A stretch of 32,993 nt of DNA from Candidatus Pacearchaeota archaeon. GTDB lineage: Archaea > Nanobdellota > Nanobdellia > Pacearchaeales > GW2011-AR1. Positions 16,794 through 27,065 of the stretch are shown here, one piece after another. The notes beneath the pieces were generated by a model. The model saw nothing but the letters and a program-made list of their open reading frames with translations, was not told the DNA's origin and ran no database searches. Location of the stretch: contig JAFCDI010000006.1 of NCBI GenBank assembly GCA_017609755.1, positions 1 through 32,993 on the forward strand, read 5' to 3'. Both the position numbers and the translations under genes were made by a program. Numbering within the stretch: the stretch's first letter is position 1; each line of letters starts with the position of its first letter.

Positions 16794-18667
16794 AATATGT
16801 AAGAAGTTCTTCTAAAAAATATCTGCCTTCAAAAGAAGCTAAAAGAATTAGTCTTGCTCCAGAAGACATTTATAAAAAAGCAGAAAAAAGCAAAATAAAA
16901 TTCTGGGCAAATTTAGCAAGAGAAGGAATTTCTTGGATAAAGCCATTTACAAAAGATTACGAACAAACTTCAGAAAAATTTTCTTGGTTCAAAGATGGAA
17001 AATTAAATCTTTGCTATAATGCTCTAGACAGAAATCTAGATACTCCAAAAAATCCAGCAATTATTTTTATTCCAGAAAATGTTAAAGAAAAAAAACAAAC
17101 TCTCTCTTATCTTCAATTATATGAGTCAGTAAATGAGGCAGCTTTCCTTTTAAGAAAAAAAGGAATAAAAAAAGGAGACGTGGTTTCAATCTATATGCCT
17201 CCTATGATAGAAGCACTAATTTTTATGCTAGCTTGTGCAAGAATTGGAGCAATTCATTCTGTTGTTTTTTCTGCGTTTTCGGCAGAAGCTCTAAGAACTA
17301 GAATAAAAGATGGAAAAGCAAAAATACTGATTTCTTGTAATTATTATTTTAGAAAAGGAGAAAAGATATTTCTAACTAAAAAAATAAAAAAAGCTTGTAG
17401 AAAAATAAAAATAAAAAAAATAATTATAGATAGAAAAAAAACAGGAAAAATATTTGTAAAAAAAAATACTCCAATTATTCCTCCAGAACCTATGAATGCG
17501 GAAGATACTGCTTTTATTCTCTATACTTCTGGAACAACTGGAAAACCAAAAGGAGTTATGCATGCAATAGGAGGATATGCTGTTCAAGCATATTGGTCTG
17601 GAAAGTATATTTTTAATTTAAAAAGAAATGAAACAATGTGGTGCACTGCTGATATTGGCTGGATTACAGGGCACACCTACGCCTGCTATGCTCCCTTATT
17701 AAATAAAGCAACAACAGTTTTATTTGAAGGAATGCCCACTCATCCAACTCCAGATAGATTTTTAAAAATAATAAAAGAAAACAAAATAAATGTTTTTTAC
17801 ACTGCTCCAACAGCACTAAGAATGTTTGCAATGCAAGACAATTTTACATCTAAATATGCTTTAAAATCTTTAAAAATTCTTGGAACAGTTGGAGAACCAA
17901 TAGATAAAGAAACTTGGAATTGGTTGTTTAAGAAAATTGGAAAAGGCAGATGTCCAATTATTGATACATACTGGCAAACAGAAACAGGTTCTGCGGTTAT
18001 AGATGCTCTTCCAGGGCATGGCCCTTTTATACCTTCTTACGCAGGAAAACCCTTTCCAGGAATAGATTACTCTATAATAAATAAAAAAGGAAAAAAAGCA
18101 AAATCTAAAGAAGAAGGATTATTAGTGCAAATTCCTCCTTTTTCTCCATCTTTAATTAGAGGAGTTTGGAATAATCCTCAAAGATACAAAAAATATTTTA
18201 TAAAAGGAAAATATGATTCAGGAGATAATGCTTTTTATGATAATGAAGGAAATTTTAGAATTCTTGGAAGAAGTGATGATATTATAAAAGTCGCAGGACA
18301 TAGAATGTCTACTGCAGAAATAGAAGACGCAATAACCAGTCTTCCAGAAGTAATTGAGGCTGCAATTGTTGGAAAATCAGATAAAATAAAGGGTATGATT
18401 GTGGCAGCTTTTGTAAAAACAAAAAAACCTATTACAGAAAAGAAAATAATTGAAAGAGTAATTAAAAAAATAGGCCCTCTTTCCAAACCTTCAGAAATTT
18501 ATTTTGTAAAAGATTTGCCTAAAACAAGAAGCGGAAAAATAATGAGAAGAATTCTTAAAGGACTTTTAGAAGGTGAAGAAATAAAAAATCTCTCTACTCT
18601 TTTAAATCCAGAATCAGTTGAAAAAATAAAAGTATTAATTAAAAAAGAATTGCCAAAAAAGAAATAA
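16790..18667 (+). CDS. acs: Acetyl-CoA synthetase, AMP-forming
   Basis: ILYTSGTTGKPKGVMHA, TVGEPIDKETWNWLFKKIG, DTYWQTETGSAVI, SGDNAFYDNEGNFRILGRSDDIIKVAGHRMSTAEIE, LPKTRSGKIMRR. Confidence 0.93.
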   Translation: MKYVRSSSKKYLPSKEAKRISLAPEDIYKKAEKSKIKFWANLAREGISWIKPFTKDYEQTSEKFSWFKDGKLNLCYNALDRNLDTPKNPAIIFIPENVKEKKQTLSYLQLYESVNEAAFLLRKKGIKKGDVVSIYMPPMIEALIFMLACARIGAIHSVVFSAFSAEALRTRIKDGKAKILISCNYYFRKGEKIFLTKKIKKACRKIKIKKIIIDRKKTGKIFVKKNTPIIPPEPMNAEDTAFILYTSGTTGKPKGVMHAIGGYAVQAYWSGKYIFNLKRNETMWCTADIGWITGHTYACYAPLLNKATTVLFEGMPTHPTPDRFLKIIKENKINVFYTAPTALRMFAMQDNFTSKYALKSLKILGTVGEPIDKETWNWLFKKIGKGRCPIIDTYWQTETGSAVIDALPGHGPFIPSYAGKPFPGIDYSIINKKGKKAKSKEEGLLVQIPPFSPSLIRGVWNNPQRYKKYFIKGKYDSGDNAFYDNEGNFRILGRSDDIIKVAGHRMSTAEIEDAITSLPEVIEAAIVGKSDKIKGMIVAAFVKTKKPITEKKIIERVIKKIGPLSKPSEIYFVKDLPKTRSGKIMRRILKGLLEGEEIKNLSTLLNPESVEKIKVLIKKELPKKK

Positions 18668-19513
18668 TTATTTCTTCATTTGTTTCCAATTAATTTTCTT
18701 TTTTTGTAAATTATGTAATTGAGGCCATAATTCTTCAAGAGTTTTTCTTTTTTCCTCATAAAATATTCCAAGAGGAATTTTTGCTTTTCCTAAATTATAA
18801 TCATAAATTTCTGCTAGTTTCATTGCTTCTAACTTTGTTCTTTTTTTATTTGGAAGTTTATACATTTTTTTGTCTCGATTATTTATGTCTTTATTAAAAA
18901 CAATACAATCCTGAATAATCTCTACAAAAGAAAATCCTTTGTGTTTAATTGCCTTTTCTATTATTTCTGCTGTAAATTCAAAATTCCTTGCATTAGTTCT
19001 TGCTACAAAAGTTGCATTAGATGCTAAAGCTAATTTAATAGGATTTAAAGGGCTTTCAAATTTTCCAAGAGGTTCTGCTTTTGATTTATAACCTTTTTGA
19101 CTAGTAGGAGTTGACTGTCCTGTTGTTAATGAAAAAGATTGATTGTCATGAACAAGAAGAGTTATATCTGAATTAAATTTTCCTGCATGTATAAAATGTG
19201 AAATTCCCTCAGCATAAACATCTCCATCTCCTTCAAAAACAAGAACTTTAAGATTTGGATTGCCTATTTTCATTCCTAGTGCTGTAGGAAGAGGCCTTCC
19301 ATGTAAACTACAAATTCCAGAAATATTCATATAATCTATTATTTTTCCATGACATCCAATTCCAGTAACCATAGCAAAATTAGTTAATTTTTCTCCTTTT
19401 TTTATAGAATTATTTATTGCTAATTTTACTGATTTTAATATTTCAAAATTAGTACATCCAGGACACCAAGTTATAGGATTGGCAGTATCAACTCTTAATT
19501 TTTTTTCAGACAT
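18668..19513 (-). CDS. 2-oxoacid:ferredoxin oxidoreductase, beta subunit
   Basis: WCPGCTNFEI, GIGCHGKIIDYMNISGICSLHGRPLPTALGMKI, FEGDGDVYAEGISHFIHAGKFNSDITLLVHDNQSFSLTTGQSTP. Confidence 0.92.
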   Translation of the reverse strand: MSEKKLRVDTANPITWCPGCTNFEILKSVKLAINNSIKKGEKLTNFAMVTGIGCHGKIIDYMNISGICSLHGRPLPTALGMKIGNPNLKVLVFEGDGDVYAEGISHFIHAGKFNSDITLLVHDNQSFSLTTGQSTPTSQKGYKSKAEPLGKFESPLNPIKLALASNATFVARTNARNFEFTAEIIEKAIKHKGFSFVEIIQDCIVFNKDINNRDKKMYKLPNKKRTKLEAMKLAEIYDYNLGKAKIPLGIFYEEKRKTLEELWPQLHNLQKKKINWKQMKK

Positions 19514-21021
19514 TTTTCTATCTCCTTTTTTAATAAATCAGATTCAAAGGGCCTTCCATCATATTTTAAAATTCTATTTTTAATTTTTATTCCTGTTTTC
19601 TCTCGAATTATTCTTCCTAATTGTCCTGTTAAATTATTCTCAACTAAAATAAGATTTTTTGCTTTTTGCATTTCAGTTCTAATTTCATTTGAAAGAGGTT
19701 TTAAATAGAGAATTTGTAAAAATTTTGCATCTAAATTCGAAATAGCGTCAATTATAGCTCCTGTTGTAGAACCCCAACCAATTATCAAATTTTTACTATT
19801 TTTTTTACCATAGATTTTAATGCTTTCAAACTTTTCTATTTCTTTTTTAATGGATTCATATTTCAAAAGTCTCTTATCCGCATTTTCTTTAGTTACTTTT
19901 GCATCTTCAGTTGTTGCATTCAAAGAATTTGACTCATAACTAATTGCCTTTACAATTGCTTCGCCAGGAACTTTTCTTTTTACCTTTATCTTTAAGGGAT
20001 TTATTTTTTCTGGAAAAAAAGAAAAATCAGATTCTCCTAAATGTTTATCAGATAAGACCACAGACAAGATTCCAAATTTTTCTGAAAGATAAAATGCTTC
20101 ATTAATTTTCTGTCTTGCTTGCAAAGGAGTTCCAGGAGCAATTACTATTCTAGGAAACTCTCCATGTCCTCCTCTAAGTGCAATATCTAAATCTCCTTGA
20201 CTTGTATAAGTTGGAACTCCTGTTCCAGGCCCAGGTCTTGAAGCGAGATAAACAACAAGCGGAATTTCAGTCATTCCTTGCATACTCAATGTCTCAGTCA
20301 TTAAATCATATCCTCCTCCAGAAGTGCCCACCATAACTCTTGCTCCTGAAAAACTAGCTCCAAGTGCTGCATTAACAACAGCTATTTCATTTTCTGGTTG
20401 AAAAACCATAAAATCATTCTCTAATTGTTTCTCTGCTAAAAAGTGCATTACAGGTGTAGCAGGAGTCATAGGATATGCAAAATACAAATCTGCTTTAGAA
20501 TCAATAAATCCTAAAGAAAGACTTTCACTTCCATTTTTTAAAATAAGCTTATTTTTTAATTTCTTTAAGGAATATTTAAATTTCTCACTTTCAAATCCTT
20601 TTTCTGCAGCATTTAAAGATTTCTTGTTATTAAATTCGTCCTTAACTCTCTTCATTAGAAAATTTCTTTCAATTCCAAGAATTCTTATTAAAGCTCCTGC
20701 AAGAGCAATATTTAAATTAATTCCTAAATTAACAAATTTGCCTGGTTCAATTATAAATCCTTCTTTTTTTAGAAATTTTTTATGTTTTATTAGAGTTAAT
20801 CTATCCATAGAAACAATTCCATCTAATTTAGATTCTGTGCTAAAAATTGGTTTATCTGAAATAGACAAAACATTAAAATTATGTCCTCCTCTAATTAAAG
20901 AAGGATAATCTCTATAATTGAAAACATAATATCCTCTATCTATTAAAATTTCAGAAACAATCTCGGAAATTTTATTAATTCCTTGTCCTGCTTCTCCTCC
21001 AATAAGAATATTTAACCTCAT
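19495..21021 (-). CDS. 2-oxoacid:ferredoxin oxidoreductase, fused gamma-alpha subunit
   Basis: GGEAGQGINKISEI, SLIRGGHNFNVL, FAYPMTPATPVMHFLA, QPENEIAVVNAALGASFSGARVMVGTSGGGYDLMTE. Confidence 0.92.
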   Translation of the reverse strand: MRLNILIGGEAGQGINKISEIVSEILIDRGYYVFNYRDYPSLIRGGHNFNVLSISDKPIFSTESKLDGIVSMDRLTLIKHKKFLKKEGFIIEPGKFVNLGINLNIALAGALIRILGIERNFLMKRVKDEFNNKKSLNAAEKGFESEKFKYSLKKLKNKLILKNGSESLSLGFIDSKADLYFAYPMTPATPVMHFLAEKQLENDFMVFQPENEIAVVNAALGASFSGARVMVGTSGGGYDLMTETLSMQGMTEIPLVVYLASRPGPGTGVPTYTSQGDLDIALRGGHGEFPRIVIAPGTPLQARQKINEAFYLSEKFGILSVVLSDKHLGESDFSFFPEKINPLKIKVKRKVPGEAIVKAISYESNSLNATTEDAKVTKENADKRLLKYESIKKEIEKFESIKIYGKKNSKNLIIGWGSTTGAIIDAISNLDAKFLQILYLKPLSNEIRTEMQKAKNLILVENNLTGQLGRIIREKTGIKIKNRILKYDGRPFESDLLKKEIEKCLKKN

Positions 21022-21064
21022 TTTATATTCAAGAAAATTAATTTAAATATATAAATCTTGAGTT

Positions 21065-24000
21065 TCAAAACCACGCTCCAAGATTCTCTTGTTTTTCTAG
21101 TTCTTTTCCAAAAATACTATCAATATATCTTCTAACTAGTTCTAGATTTTGTTTTATATAAAGTGAAATATCATATTTCTCTGCAAGAGCTACTGCAGGT
21201 TCTAAATATTTTTTAATTCCTCCTTCATGTGTTGTGAAGATTAACTTTCCTCCACAAACAGGACATTTTCCATCTAAAGGAGGGCGCCTAACAATTTCAT
21301 TGCAATTAACACATCTAAAATTTTGCATTGAAAAATTTCTCAAATTTCCTTTTAAATCTCTAATGAAATGTCTTTCAATAATTAATCTCGCAGTGTCTGC
21401 TGTATCAACAGCCCTTATTTTTTCAACCAAACTCATTTGATGTTCTACTTTTTCTTGCATTGTGGCTAGAGTTTTATAATTAGAACAAACAACTCCTTCA
21501 TTAAAATTAGTTGTATTATGAGTATATCCTAAATTTACAAAAGGATTTTTTTTCTGTTTAAGAACAGATTTAATTGTTTCAATAGTTTTAACTTCTGAAG
21601 AGTGTTTTTTATTTTCTGCTAAATTATATAACTCAAGAGGATATTTGAAACAAACCTCAAAATCTAAAATCTGATCATCTACTTCTCCAGCATCTATTTT
21701 TGCATTCAAAACTAATGGAGCATCCTGAGTTCCTCCTCTATGGCTTGGAAGAAATTCTCTTGAAAAATTTAACAAAACATCCATTAAAAGCATAATTGCT
21801 GCTTCATCTCCATCACAATCTCTTCTAATTGCTGCATGCATGTAAGGAGAAGCAAATAATCCTTGAGTATTAGAAAAACCAATAATTCTAGAAATAACTC
21901 CTGCACAATTATGAGGTGCCATACAAACAGCTAATTTTCCAACTAAATCTTCTTTAGATTTAATATTATAAAAAGTAGGCAAGCCATAAAATTTCTCTAA
22001 AAGTTCATCTAAAAAATTTGCTACCCTCATAAAAACTAAATCAGCTCTCTCATCAGGAGATTCAATTGGACTTGGAAGAATAATGTCATGAGGCATTAAT
22101 TCTACTATTTGTTCTTCAGAAACCAAATTTTTTCCAAAAATATCTTTTTCATATCCTAATTCTTTTAATTTTTCTAAACTAACTGAAATTTCTAAAGGCT
22201 TAAAAGAAACAACAGGCAATTCAGTAGAGTCCATTCTAATAGTTCCGTCCTTATTAACTTGTAAATCATATCTCGCTCTTAAAATTCCTTTTGCAAGATT
22301 TTCTGTAATATGGTTTGAAGAAAAAGTTCCTCTAACTCCTTTAATTAAAAGAGGAACTTCTTCATTTATTAATTTTAATTTTTCAATTGCTCTATCAAAA
22401 TAATGCCTTATATCTAAATTTTGAGTATAATAAGGGCTTCCCTCGCTGTCAGATATTTCTCCATTAGAATAATTCTTATAATTTCCATTAGAAACCTCAT
22501 ACTTGTAAAATTTCTGCTTTGTTTTCTTTCCGCAAATCTCGCAAGCTCTATAAATTGTTTGTTTTTTGCAATTTTCACAATAATAAATTGGAAAAGAACT
22601 TCTAATTTTTCCTTCTTCATAAGCAGTTTGAACGCTTCTTAATCTTCCTCCTTCTTTTCCAACAGGAAATAAAACATTTGGACTTCCTGCTAATTTTCTA
22701 AATTTTGCTTTTTCAGGCCTACCCATTCTTGCTCCAATAAACTCTCCTGCTTTATCCTTAATTTTAAATTTAGAAACTTGATTAATAGTATCTAAAATAG
22801 ATTTTCCAATTTGAAAATTCTTCTCTTCAAGAATCTTTATCAGACTCTCTTCATTTAATTTCTCAAAATCTATTCCCAAATTAAATAAAAGCGCTTTTGA
22901 ATTTAGTTCATTTAAAACAACATTTTCAATAGTTACTTCATGTTCAACTCCCAGAATTTCTAAAGCTCTTTTTCCCAAGCCAAATTTCTCTTGCTCTTCT
23001 TTATTATAGGGAAGAATAATTTTTCCATTTATTCTTGCAAATTTCAGCCAATTAATTAGCTGTAAAAATTGTTCTGAATCTATTTCAGTCCAATAAAAAA
23101 TAAAATTTGGATGAAGAGGAATAGAATATTTTTCACTAATTTCTTTGGCTTTTTCAAAACTAATGTTAAAAGCATCAAAAGTCTCTTCTAATTCTGTCTT
23201 TTCTTCTAGATTTTCTCTCCACCACTCTTCTACATAACCTGGCTTAATTAAAGGTGCATTTCTATTTAAAACATCACTAAAAGGAAACAAAATATCTCCT
23301 AAATAAATTATTTCTTCTATATCTGAGACATATTTTTTTGCTTCTTCTTTTGTTTTTAATTTCTTAACACTTCCATTAAATAATTTTACAATAGGCCCAT
23401 CAATTGAATCGCAAACAGTTACTGCACATCCTTTTGTTGGTTTTTCTATTTTTAATTGAGTTCCTGTTGCAATAAAATTGTCACTAACAACCATTGTTGC
23501 TGGAGAAACAGAAACAGCACTAAATCCAGAAACTCTTCCTCTTCCATATCTAAATCTAAATCCTCCTGAAGCACTTGGATGTCCAAAAACAGGTCTTCCT
23601 GCAACTAAATCCTTAATATAAGTAGGAGATTCGTCTGCAGCTCCTTTATCTCTTTTTTCATGAATTTTTATATATTCCTCTAAAAAATTAAATCCTGTTG
23701 AATTTATTCCATCTGATTTTGCTTTTTTTAATAATCTAAATCCTTTTGCAGCTTTTTGAGCTAAACCCTCTCCTAAAACCAAACAAAAACCACTTCTAAG
23801 ATAATTTGTATCCACTCTCTCTAAATTTTTATAATTTGAAACTTCTAATTTTTCAGAAGGATCTCCTGCAATTTGAATTGGAAGATTGCTTGCAAGAAAA
23901 AGTGCTTCTTCCTCAGTAGGCATATATTGTAAATTTGTTATTCTTTCATGAAAGTCATATAATTCTGCATACATTCTTTTTATTTCTTCTTCTGTAGGAT

Positions 24001-24532
24001 CATATTTTGCAAATCCAAATAATTCTCTTAAATAATCTATTAAAATAAGAACAATACAAGAAGCAGTTGTACCTGCACTTCTAATAGGTCCTGAAAAACT
24101 AGCCTCAAAATATTCTTTTCCCTCCCTAGTTTTTCTGATTTTTAATCCTGTATAACCTTCAATAGGAGAAGAAACAACTCCTAAAGTTGTGTAAGCAAAA
24201 CCAATTCTAATTCCAGCATCAATAGCATCAAGCAAATTTGGAAAACTACAAAATTTCTGCTTTGCTACTTCCTCTGCTATTTTAAAAACAACAGTTACAT
24301 CTAACTTTCCATAAATTTCCTCAAGCTCTAAAATTCTATTAATTATTGCTTCATTAACTAATTGAGGATAAATTGTTCCAATTAAATTAACTACTTTCTC
24401 AGCTAAGCTTCTTGCTAAAGGAACTTCAACTTTATCTACAGGATCTAATCCTTTTTCTCTGGCTTTTTCTGCAATAAAATAAACTTTTCTTACTTCTTTT
24501 TCCAAATGAGAAAAATATTGTTCAGTGTCCAT
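21065..24532 (-). CDS. polC: DNA polymerase II (PolD) large subunit DP2
   Basis: GPIRSAGTTASC, SGGFRFRYGRGRVSGFSAVSVSPATM, ARMGRPEKAKFR, IRRDCDGDEAAIMLLMDVLLNFSREFLPSHRGGTQDAPLVL, C-terminal Zn finger, PIP-like C-terminus QENLGAWF; no intein apparent. Confidence 0.97.
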   Translation of the reverse strand: MDTEQYFSHLEKEVRKVYFIAEKAREKGLDPVDKVEVPLARSLAEKVVNLIGTIYPQLVNEAIINRILELEEIYGKLDVTVVFKIAEEVAKQKFCSFPNLLDAIDAGIRIGFAYTTLGVVSSPIEGYTGLKIRKTREGKEYFEASFSGPIRSAGTTASCIVLILIDYLRELFGFAKYDPTEEEIKRMYAELYDFHERITNLQYMPTEEEALFLASNLPIQIAGDPSEKLEVSNYKNLERVDTNYLRSGFCLVLGEGLAQKAAKGFRLLKKAKSDGINSTGFNFLEEYIKIHEKRDKGAADESPTYIKDLVAGRPVFGHPSASGGFRFRYGRGRVSGFSAVSVSPATMVVSDNFIATGTQLKIEKPTKGCAVTVCDSIDGPIVKLFNGSVKKLKTKEEAKKYVSDIEEIIYLGDILFPFSDVLNRNAPLIKPGYVEEWWRENLEEKTELEETFDAFNISFEKAKEISEKYSIPLHPNFIFYWTEIDSEQFLQLINWLKFARINGKIILPYNKEEQEKFGLGKRALEILGVEHEVTIENVVLNELNSKALLFNLGIDFEKLNEESLIKILEEKNFQIGKSILDTINQVSKFKIKDKAGEFIGARMGRPEKAKFRKLAGSPNVLFPVGKEGGRLRSVQTAYEEGKIRSSFPIYYCENCKKQTIYRACEICGKKTKQKFYKYEVSNGNYKNYSNGEISDSEGSPYYTQNLDIRHYFDRAIEKLKLINEEVPLLIKGVRGTFSSNHITENLAKGILRARYDLQVNKDGTIRMDSTELPVVSFKPLEISVSLEKLKELGYEKDIFGKNLVSEEQIVELMPHDIILPSPIESPDERADLVFMRVANFLDELLEKFYGLPTFYNIKSKEDLVGKLAVCMAPHNCAGVISRIIGFSNTQGLFASPYMHAAIRRDCDGDEAAIMLLMDVLLNFSREFLPSHRGGTQDAPLVLNAKIDAGEVDDQILDFEVCFKYPLELYNLAENKKHSSEVKTIETIKSVLKQKKNPFVNLGYTHNTTNFNEGVVCSNYKTLATMQEKVEHQMSLVEKIRAVDTADTARLIIERHFIRDLKGNLRNFSMQNFRCVNCNEIVRRPPLDGKCPVCGGKLIFTTHEGGIKKYLEPAVALAEKYDISLYIKQNLELVRRYIDSIFGKELEKQENLGAWF

Positions 24533-25487
24533 TTATCAATACTCTCTTTTTAATTTTTGAATTTGCTTTTTCTTTCTCTAGTAAAGAACAATAATCTTCA
24601 GAAAGTTCAGATAATTTTTTTAATTGATTTCCATTTAAAATTTTTGGATCAACAAATCTAAATTTTTTTTCTAAAAAAATTCCTTGATTTTTTGTTTCGC
24701 TTATTTTAAAACCATTTTTTAACATATCTAATTTTTTTGATAAGTTCAAATCTTTAGCTCTAATTTTTGCTATTAAATCATAATCCTCTCCTTTCCAAAT
24801 ATCTTCTAAAGAGAGAATTTTTCTATCTATTGCTTTTTTTAAAATATCTGACAAAAGATAATATCTTGCTCTTGCTTCTGAGCCTCCCCAATGTTCACTT
24901 TGTAATCTCATATACTCTTTTGCAAAATACTCTGCGCTTTCAAAGTCTTTAAAAACAATTTCATTTTGAAAAACTTCTAAATTTTGTATTATATTATTCA
25001 AATTTTTGCCTTCTGTTTTTAATTCTCTTAAAGAATAATCAATTCTATCCGCACACAAATCTGGAGCTTCTCTTTCAAGCAAGAAAAAATTTTCAATTTG
25101 AGATATTTCTCTATAATCTATATTGTGTTTAGAAAGAATTTTAGGAATCTCTGAATTTTTTATTGAATTTAAATGATTTTTATCCTGATAATCTTCTTTA
25201 GTAGGGTCTCCAAGAGTCCAATCAATTACATGAGAAAAAGCAGTATGAGAGCCATCATGCAATAAACCAGAAATTTGTTCTTTTAATTCTGCTCCTAATT
25301 TTCTTAAAAGAATCATAACTCCAATTGAATGTTCATATCTAGAAAAACCTTTTTTATGATAATATTCTGAAGGCATTCCAAATTGAGAAACTCCTTTTAG
25401 TCTTGAGATATAATTAGAGAATATTAATTCCTCTAAAACAGATTCTTTTAAAATAGATTTTCCATAAACTTCATCATTTATTTGCAT
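24522..25487 (-). CDS. HD-domain phosphohydrolase (SAMHD1/dGTPase-like superfamily)
   Basis: YHHKKGFSRYEHSIGVMILLRKLG...ISGLLHDGSHTAFSHVIDWTLGD; likely start MQINDE at 25487 (track start 25511). Confidence 0.85.
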   Translation of the reverse strand: MQINDEVYGKSILKESVLEELIFSNYISRLKGVSQFGMPSEYYHKKGFSRYEHSIGVMILLRKLGAELKEQISGLLHDGSHTAFSHVIDWTLGDPTKEDYQDKNHLNSIKNSEIPKILSKHNIDYREISQIENFFLLEREAPDLCADRIDYSLRELKTEGKNLNNIIQNLEVFQNEIVFKDFESAEYFAKEYMRLQSEHWGGSEARARYYLLSDILKKAIDRKILSLEDIWKGEDYDLIAKIRAKDLNLSKKLDMLKNGFKISETKNQGIFLEKKFRFVDPKILNGNQLKKLSELSEDYCSLLEKEKANSKIKKRVLINGH

Positions 25488-27054
25488 TTTTTTCTTCCTC
25501 TTCAAAATCAAGTATTTTTACTTCTCTTGTTTTTAAATTTAGCATAGGAACTTTACAATGATCTGGATTATTTCCAAACTTTTCCTGATAAGGAGTCAAA
25601 CCTTCCCAACAAGAAGTTGAAATTAATAAAATATTGTTGTGATAAGAAACCGCACTTTTATGTGTATGTGCAGCAACAAAAATATCTGGAACTTTTGAAA
25701 TAACTAAAAAATCTTCTTTAGTTGGAAAAAATTGATTAGAAGTGTAACTAGGAGCAAGATGTCTATTTTTAAGTAAATATTTCATAATTAAATCTGGAAA
25801 ATTCATTGCTTTTTTTACAATTAATTTAGAAATATTGTTTGCATAATAGGGAAAACTAAATCCATGATAAGTTAAAACATCAAAACCTGAAAAATTTTCA
25901 TTAAATCCAATTTTTGCATAAGCAGGATTAGTTGTAAGAATTACATTATCTAATTCATAAAGAGGCCAAGCATATTTTTCATCAAAAGGAGGTTGAGGCT
26001 CCATTAGTCTAACTCCATCATGATTTCCTGGAGAAATTATAATTGAGATGTCTTTTCTAATTTTTTTAAATAAATTAGCCAAACCCAAAAATTGTTCTTC
26101 TAAATCAAAAATTTCTAAATCTCTTTCTTGATTAGGATAATTACCTATTCCAGTAACAACATCTCCAACAATAAATAAATACTTTATTTTTTCAACTTCT
26201 GGAGTATTTGGAACTTTTCCATTTAAATAATCTAAAAATTTCAAAAAACTTTCTTTTAAAAAAAACTTACTTCCATAATGCAAATCTCCTATAAATAAAG
26301 CATATTCTTCTAAATTTGATTTTTTTCTTTCAGCAAGAGAAACATCTGGAAAAATAATATCATTTGCAAAGACTATTTCACTACTTCCTGAGCCTTTAAA
26401 ACCAATTACAGAATCTAAACAAATATCTTCTGCTTTTTCATAAATTTCTTTTTTATTTGAATTAACAACTACTTTGATTTTTCCTGTTAAATCCTCTATT
26501 TCAAATAACAAATTTTTGTTTTTTGTTACTCTTTTATTTCTAATAATTCCAATAATTGAAAATCCTTGTCTTTTTCCATATAATTTTCCAATTGAAACTA
26601 AATTATTTAATTGAGCACTTTCTTGTAAAAAGTTTCTTATTTTATTGAATCTATCTTTAAAATATTCTGTAAAATCTCCTACTTCTAATTTTTTTCCTAA
26701 ATTTGGAGGCATAGAAAAGATTTTAACTTTTGGATTTTCTGGAATTTTTTGATTTTCAGAAACTAAATTCTCTGAAACAATCTCTTTAGAAATCTCTATT
26801 TCTAATCCTAATTTTATCTTTAATCTTTCTAATTGTTTTTGATTTTTTTCTGGAAGAGCATAAAAAACATCTCTTGCTTTTTCTTTATCTTCAAAAATTT
26901 CTCGAGTAATTATCTTTTTCTGAGTTAATCCTTTAATTTTTTCTAAAATTAGTTTAGCTGATTCTAAATCTCCTGATTCAGAAAGCATTTTTAATACTTC
27001 TTCATCTAATAAAAAGCCTTTTTCTAAACAAAATCTTACTAAATCTTTATGCAT
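25474..27054 (-). CDS. polB: DNA polymerase II (PolD) small subunit DP1
   Basis: OB-fold GIIRNKRVTKNKNLLFEIEDLTGKIKVVVN; calcineurin-like motifs GDLHYGSKFF, VGDVVTGIG, SPGNHDGVRLMEPQPP, YHGFSFPYY, AAHTHKSAV. Confidence 0.95.
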   Translation of the reverse strand: MHKDLVRFCLEKGFLLDEEVLKMLSESGDLESAKLILEKIKGLTQKKIITREIFEDKEKARDVFYALPEKNQKQLERLKIKLGLEIEISKEIVSENLVSENQKIPENPKVKIFSMPPNLGKKLEVGDFTEYFKDRFNKIRNFLQESAQLNNLVSIGKLYGKRQGFSIIGIIRNKRVTKNKNLLFEIEDLTGKIKVVVNSNKKEIYEKAEDICLDSVIGFKGSGSSEIVFANDIIFPDVSLAERKKSNLEEYALFIGDLHYGSKFFLKESFLKFLDYLNGKVPNTPEVEKIKYLFIVGDVVTGIGNYPNQERDLEIFDLEEQFLGLANLFKKIRKDISIIISPGNHDGVRLMEPQPPFDEKYAWPLYELDNVILTTNPAYAKIGFNENFSGFDVLTYHGFSFPYYANNISKLIVKKAMNFPDLIMKYLLKNRHLAPSYTSNQFFPTKEDFLVISKVPDIFVAAHTHKSAVSYHNNILLISTSCWEGLTPYQEKFGNNPDHCKVPMLNLKTREVKILDFEEEEKNANK

Positions 27055-27065
27055 TTTAATATAAA

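Noticed and set aside
21065-24532. Intein in PolD DP2
   Set aside because: Motifs are continuous and the length (1155 aa) is normal; no splicing blocks seen.
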